From Pectobacterium versatile (GTDB lineage: Bacteria > Pseudomonadota > Gammaproteobacteria > Enterobacterales > Enterobacteriaceae), in the NCBI RefSeq assembly GCF_020166435.1, contig NZ_JAINZP010000019.1:19680-83679 (forward strand): DNA of 64,000 bases. The letters run 5' to 3'. The first letter of the stretch is position 1. Each line of letters opens with the position of its first letter. The notes under the pieces were generated by a model. The model worked only from the letters and a program-made list of their open reading frames with translations. It did no database searches and was not told the origin of the DNA. A program made the translations under genes and the position numbers. This document shows, one piece after another, positions 60,754 through 64,000 of the stretch.

Positions 60754-61086
60754 ATGAGTCTTTTCATCTCCGATGCTGTAGCTGCAACCGGCGCTCCGGC
60801 TCAGGGAAGCCCGTACTCTCTGGTTATTATGCTGGCCGTTTTTGGTCTGATTTTCTACTTTATGATCCTGCGTCCTCAGCAAAAACGCGCCAAGGAACAC
60901 AAAAAGTTAATGGATTCTATCGGCAAGGGCGATGAAGTCTTAACGACCGGTGGTCTGGTTGGTCGCGTAACCAAAGTGTCCGAAACTGGCTATATTGCGA
61001 TTGCGTTGAACGAGACCAATGAAGTGGTTATCAAACGTGATTTCGTGGCTGCCGTGCTGCCGAAGGGCACGATTAAGGCCCTGTAA
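60754..61086 (+). CDS. yajC: Sec translocon accessory protein YajC
   Basis: 110 residues. The start MSLFISDAVA at 60754, behind AGAGGA, gives the E. coli length; an upstream frame from 60700 is not conserved. There is one membrane helix (about residues 20-40, SLVIMLAVFGLIFYFMIL) followed by RPQQKRAKEHKKLMDSI and a cytoplasmic domain. It associates with SecDF-YidC at the inner membrane. It lies 27 bp ahead of secD. Confidence 0.97.
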   Translation: MSLFISDAVAATGAPAQGSPYSLVIMLAVFGLIFYFMILRPQQKRAKEHKKLMDSIGKGDEVLTTGGLVGRVTKVSETGYIAIALNETNEVVIKRDFVAAVLPKGTIKAL

Positions 61087-61113
61087 TTTCCGATTTTCCC
61101 GAAGGGAACTGCC

Positions 61114-62967
61114 GTGTTAAATCGTTATCCTTTGTGGAAGTACCTGATGCTGGTCGTGGTGTTGTTCGTCGGCCTGCTCTACGCACTTCCTAACCTATAT
61201 GGTGAGGATCCGGCGGTACAAGTTACTGGCGCGCGGGGAACCGCCGCCAGCGAAACGACGCTGATCCAAGTCCAGAATGTTTTAAAAGAACAGAACATTA
61301 CCAGTAAGTCGATTGCATTGGAAAATGGTGCAATTCTGGCTCGCTTCTCTAACCCTGATATTCAGCTCCGTGCGCGTGAAGCGCTCGTTAATGAGCTGGG
61401 TGAAAAGTTCGTCGTCGCACTTAACCTGGCACCTGCTACGCCAACCTGGCTGCGGTTGTTGGGCGCTGAACCGATGAAATTGGGGCTTGACCTGCGCGGC
61501 GGCGTTCACTTCCTGATGGAAGTGGATATGGATACGGCGCTGGGTAAACTGCAAGAACAAACCATGGACTCTTTGCGCAGCGATCTGCGTGAGAAGAACA
61601 TTCCTTATGCCTCCGTGCGCAAGATTGATAATTACGGCGTCGAAATTCGTTTCCGTGATGCTCAAACGCGTGATGACGGCCTCAATTATCTGACGACTCG
61701 TCACCGCAACCTGGTTCTCAGCGGCAGCGGCAGCGGAAGCAACCTGCTACGCGCAGTGATGTCTGACGAACGTCTGCGTGAAGCACGTGAATACGCTGTA
61801 CAGCAGAACATCAATATCCTGCGTAACCGTGTGAACCAACTGGGTGTTGCTGAACCGCTGGTACAACGTCAGGGTGCTGACCGTATCGTCGTTGAGTTAC
61901 CGGGTATTCAGGATACGGCGCGCGCGAAAGAAATTCTTGGTGCAACCGCTACGCTGGAATTCCGTCTGGTCAACAGTAATGCTGATGCGACCGCAGCGGC
62001 GAACGGCCGCGTGCCGGGCGACTCTGAAGTGAAGAACATGCGTGACGGCTCACCGGTGGTGTTGTTCAAACGCGTGATTCTGACGGGCGACCATATTACC
62101 GATTCGACATCGAGTACGGATGAATATAACCAGCCTCAGGTGAATATTTCTCTGGACAGCGCGGGTGGCAACACCATGTCCAACTTCACCAAAGACAGTA
62201 TCGGCAAGCTGATGGCGACGCTCTTTGTGGAATACAAAGACAGCGGCAAGAAAGATGCGACTGGCCGCTCGATATTGGAAAAACACGAAGAAGTGATCAA
62301 CGTAGCGACGATCCAGTCTCGACTGGGTAACAGCTTCCGTATTACTGGTATTGATAACCCGAACGAAGCGCGTCAGCTTTCTCTGCTGTTGCGTGCGGGT
62401 GCGCTGATTGCACCGATCCAGATTGTTGAAGAACGTACGATTGGGCCAACGCTGGGGATGCAAAACATCACTCAGGGGCTGGAAGCCTGTTTGTGGGGCT
62501 TGATCGCATCGATCCTGTTTATGGTCTTCTTCTACAAGAAGTTTGGTGTTATCGCGACCAGTGCATTGGTTGCTAATCTGGTGTTGATTGTCGGCGTGAT
62601 GTCGCTGCTGCCAGGGGCAACGCTGACCATGCCGGGTATCGCGGGTATCGTGCTTACGCTGGCGGTTGCAGTCGATGCTAACGTACTCATTAACGAACGT
62701 ATCAAGGAAGAACTCAGTAATGGTCGCTCTGTGCAACAGGCCATTCATGAGGGCTACAAAGGTGCGTTCAGTTCGATTGTTGATGCGAACGTCACGACGT
62801 TGATTAAAGTCATCATCCTGTATGCGGTTGGTACCGGTTCTATCAAAGGGTTTGCTATCACGACTGCGATTGGGATTGCGACCTCAATGTTTACGGCGAT
62901 CGTCGGTACTCGTGCCATCGTTAACCTGCTTTACGGCGGTAAACGTATCAACAAGCTGTCTATCTAG
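61114..62967 (+). CDS. secD: Protein translocase subunit SecD
   Basis: 617 residues with a GTG start ([10 protein letters not shown]). An N-terminal membrane helix is followed by the large periplasmic P1 domain ([27 protein letters not shown]) and five C-terminal membrane helices with [17 protein letters not shown], the Asp implicated in proton-driven pulling. It promotes late steps of Sec export. It is 9 bp upstream of secF. Confidence 0.98.
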   Translation: MLNRYPLWKYLMLVVVLFVGLLYALPNLYGEDPAVQVTGARGTAASETTLIQVQNVLKEQNITSKSIALENGAILARFSNPDIQLRAREALVNELGEKFVVALNLAPATPTWLRLLGAEPMKLGLDLRGGVHFLMEVDMDTALGKLQEQTMDSLRSDLREKNIPYASVRKIDNYGVEIRFRDAQTRDDGLNYLTTRHRNLVLSGSGSGSNLLRAVMSDERLREAREYAVQQNINILRNRVNQLGVAEPLVQRQGADRIVVELPGIQDTARAKEILGATATLEFRLVNSNADATAAANGRVPGDSEVKNMRDGSPVVLFKRVILTGDHITDSTSSTDEYNQPQVNISLDSAGGNTMSNFTKDSIGKLMATLFVEYKDSGKKDATGRSILEKHEEVINVATIQSRLGNSFRITGIDNPNEARQLSLLLRAGALIAPIQIVEERTIGPTLGMQNITQGLEACLWGLIASILFMVFFYKKFGVIATSALVANLVLIVGVMSLLPGATLTMPGIAGIVLTLAVAVDANVLINERIKEELSNGRSVQQAIHEGYKGAFSSIVDANVTTLIKVIILYAVGTGSIKGFAITTAIGIATSMFTAIVGTRAIVNLLYGGKRINKLSI

Positions 62968-62976
62968 GAGTGCGTT

Positions 62977-63951
62977 GTGGCACAGGAACAGGAATACAAC
63001 ATTGAACAACTCAATCATGGGCGTAAAGTCTATGATTTCATGCGCTGGGACACATTGGCATTTGCCATTTCCGGTCTGCTGATCATCGCTTCTATCGTGG
63101 TTATGGGTGTGCGTGGTTTCAACTGGGGGCTCGATTTTACCGGTGGTACGGTTATTGAGATTAGCCTTGAGAAACCGATCGATCTCGATGTCCTGCGTAG
63201 TTCATTGGAGACCTCTGGGTTTTCAGAGCCGCAGGTGCAGAATTTCGGTAGCAGCCGTGACGTGATGGTACGTATGCCACCGGTTTCTGGCAGCGAGAAC
63301 GAAGCGCTCGGTAACAAAGTGCTGAAGGTGGTGAATGATACCTTCCAGCAGCATGCAACGGTGAAACGTATTGAGTTTGTCGGGCCGAGCGTGGGGAGCG
63401 ATTTGGCACAGGCGGGCGCATTGGCGCTGATGTCTGCGCTGATTGCTATCCTTATTTACATCGGTTTTCGTTTTGAATGGCGTCTGGCGATGGGAGCCGT
63501 ACTGGCTTTGGCGCACGATACGATCATCACGATGGGGCTGCTGTCTCTGTTCTCTATTGAGGTTGACCTCACGATCATTGCGTCACTGATGTCGGTAATT
63601 GGTTATTCACTTAACGATAAGATCGTAGTATCTGACCGTATTCGTGAGAACTTCCGCAAGGTTCGTCGTGGCACACCTTACGAGATTACCAACATTTCTC
63701 TGACACAGACGTTGCATCGTACCATCATCACATCTGCGACCACGCTGGCGATGATTGTGATCCTCATGGTCTTCGGTGGAGCATTGTTGCATGGCTTCTC
63801 GTTGACGATGTTTATCGGTGTGATCATCGGTACGATCTCTTCTATCTATGTTTCTTCCGCTCTGGCGCTGAAACTGGGTATGAAGCGTGAACACCTGATC
63901 GTTCAGAAAGTGGAAAAAGAAGGGGCGGACCAACCGTCTATCCTGCCTTAA
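62977..63951 (+). CDS. secF: Protein translocase subunit SecF
   Basis: 324 residues with a GTG start behind AGGAG. Six membrane helices carry a periplasmic loop after the first ([17 protein letters not shown]), the family motifs [18 protein letters not shown] and [15 protein letters not shown]. It is the SecD partner and the last gene of the operon, followed by what looks like the first half of a terminator. Confidence 0.98.
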   Translation: MAQEQEYNIEQLNHGRKVYDFMRWDTLAFAISGLLIIASIVVMGVRGFNWGLDFTGGTVIEISLEKPIDLDVLRSSLETSGFSEPQVQNFGSSRDVMVRMPPVSGSENEALGNKVLKVVNDTFQQHATVKRIEFVGPSVGSDLAQAGALALMSALIAILIYIGFRFEWRLAMGAVLALAHDTIITMGLLSLFSIEVDLTIIASLMSVIGYSLNDKIVVSDRIRENFRKVRRGTPYEITNISLTQTLHRTIITSATTLAMIVILMVFGGALLHGFSLTMFIGVIIGTISSIYVSSALALKLGMKREHLIVQKVEKEGADQPSILP

Positions 63952-63970
63952 TCTGCTGACTGTAAAAATA

Positions 63971-64000
63971 AAAAACCCCGCATTGCGCTGAGGGATCCCT
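63971..64000 (+). terminator. Left half of a probable terminator, cut by the window edge
   Basis: AAAAACCCCGCATTGCGC leads into TGAGGGATCCCT, whose centre AGGGATCCCT is self-complementary. If the symmetry continues, the next bases complete a long GC-rich stem ending in a T-run. Only the left arm is visible. Confidence 0.5.

Overview
The window reads as a soft-rot enterobacterium, almost certainly Pectobacterium (formerly Erwinia carotovora). A family-3 pectate lyase sits divergently from an endopolygalacturonase (the pel-3/peh-1 arrangement). An Erwinia-type L-asparaginase and a full-length shikimate kinase II are present. The right half keeps the Escherichia coli chromosomal order aroL, ppnP, rdgC, mak, sbcCD, phoBR, brnQ, proY, acpH, queA-tgt-yajC-secDF. 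ERIC repeats (enterobacterial repetitive intergenic consensus) are scattered between genes. The species cannot be fixed from the sequence alone.

Layout. 1-7600: a truncated CBS-domain signalling protein, a lipoprotein hydrolase, the hexuronate regulator uxuR with uxuA, then pel3 and pehA. Pectin is cut outside the cell and the released uronic acids feed the uxu pathway. 7600-32700: a minus-strand type I secretion locus of about 25 kb. It contains two tandem BapA-like adhesins (4864 and 1625 residues) followed by a TolC-type outer-membrane protein, an ABC exporter and an HlyD-type adaptor. 33400-40850: yojI, ansB, aroL, ppnP, an amino-acid-type chemoreceptor and rdgC. 41100-64000: the core block from mak to secF. 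Lineage-specific additions there are a PstS-like gene behind phoR, a MetE-like methyltransferase with a predicted MetJ operator, an mscM channel gene and a peroxiredoxin.

The most notable structure is the adhesin pair. The large protein has 44 Ig-like repeats of about 100 residues. Twenty of them (numbers 4-23) form five cycles of a four-domain super-repeat of about 1.21 kb. The small protein is a collinear abridgement of the large one: repeat 18, then repeats 26-36, between the same N- and C-terminal modules. The two genes also share a duplicated promoter/leader region, and a collapsed ERIC-end array lies between them. One secretion operon appears to serve both cargoes.

A second theme is ERIC remodelling. 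There are five full-size copies (one with an internal insertion of about 30 bp), two internally deleted mini-copies of about 60 bp, and one 14-bp tandem array made from an ERIC terminus. All motif, repeat and hairpin calls were made by eye. Family assignments rest on remembered family features, not on database searches.
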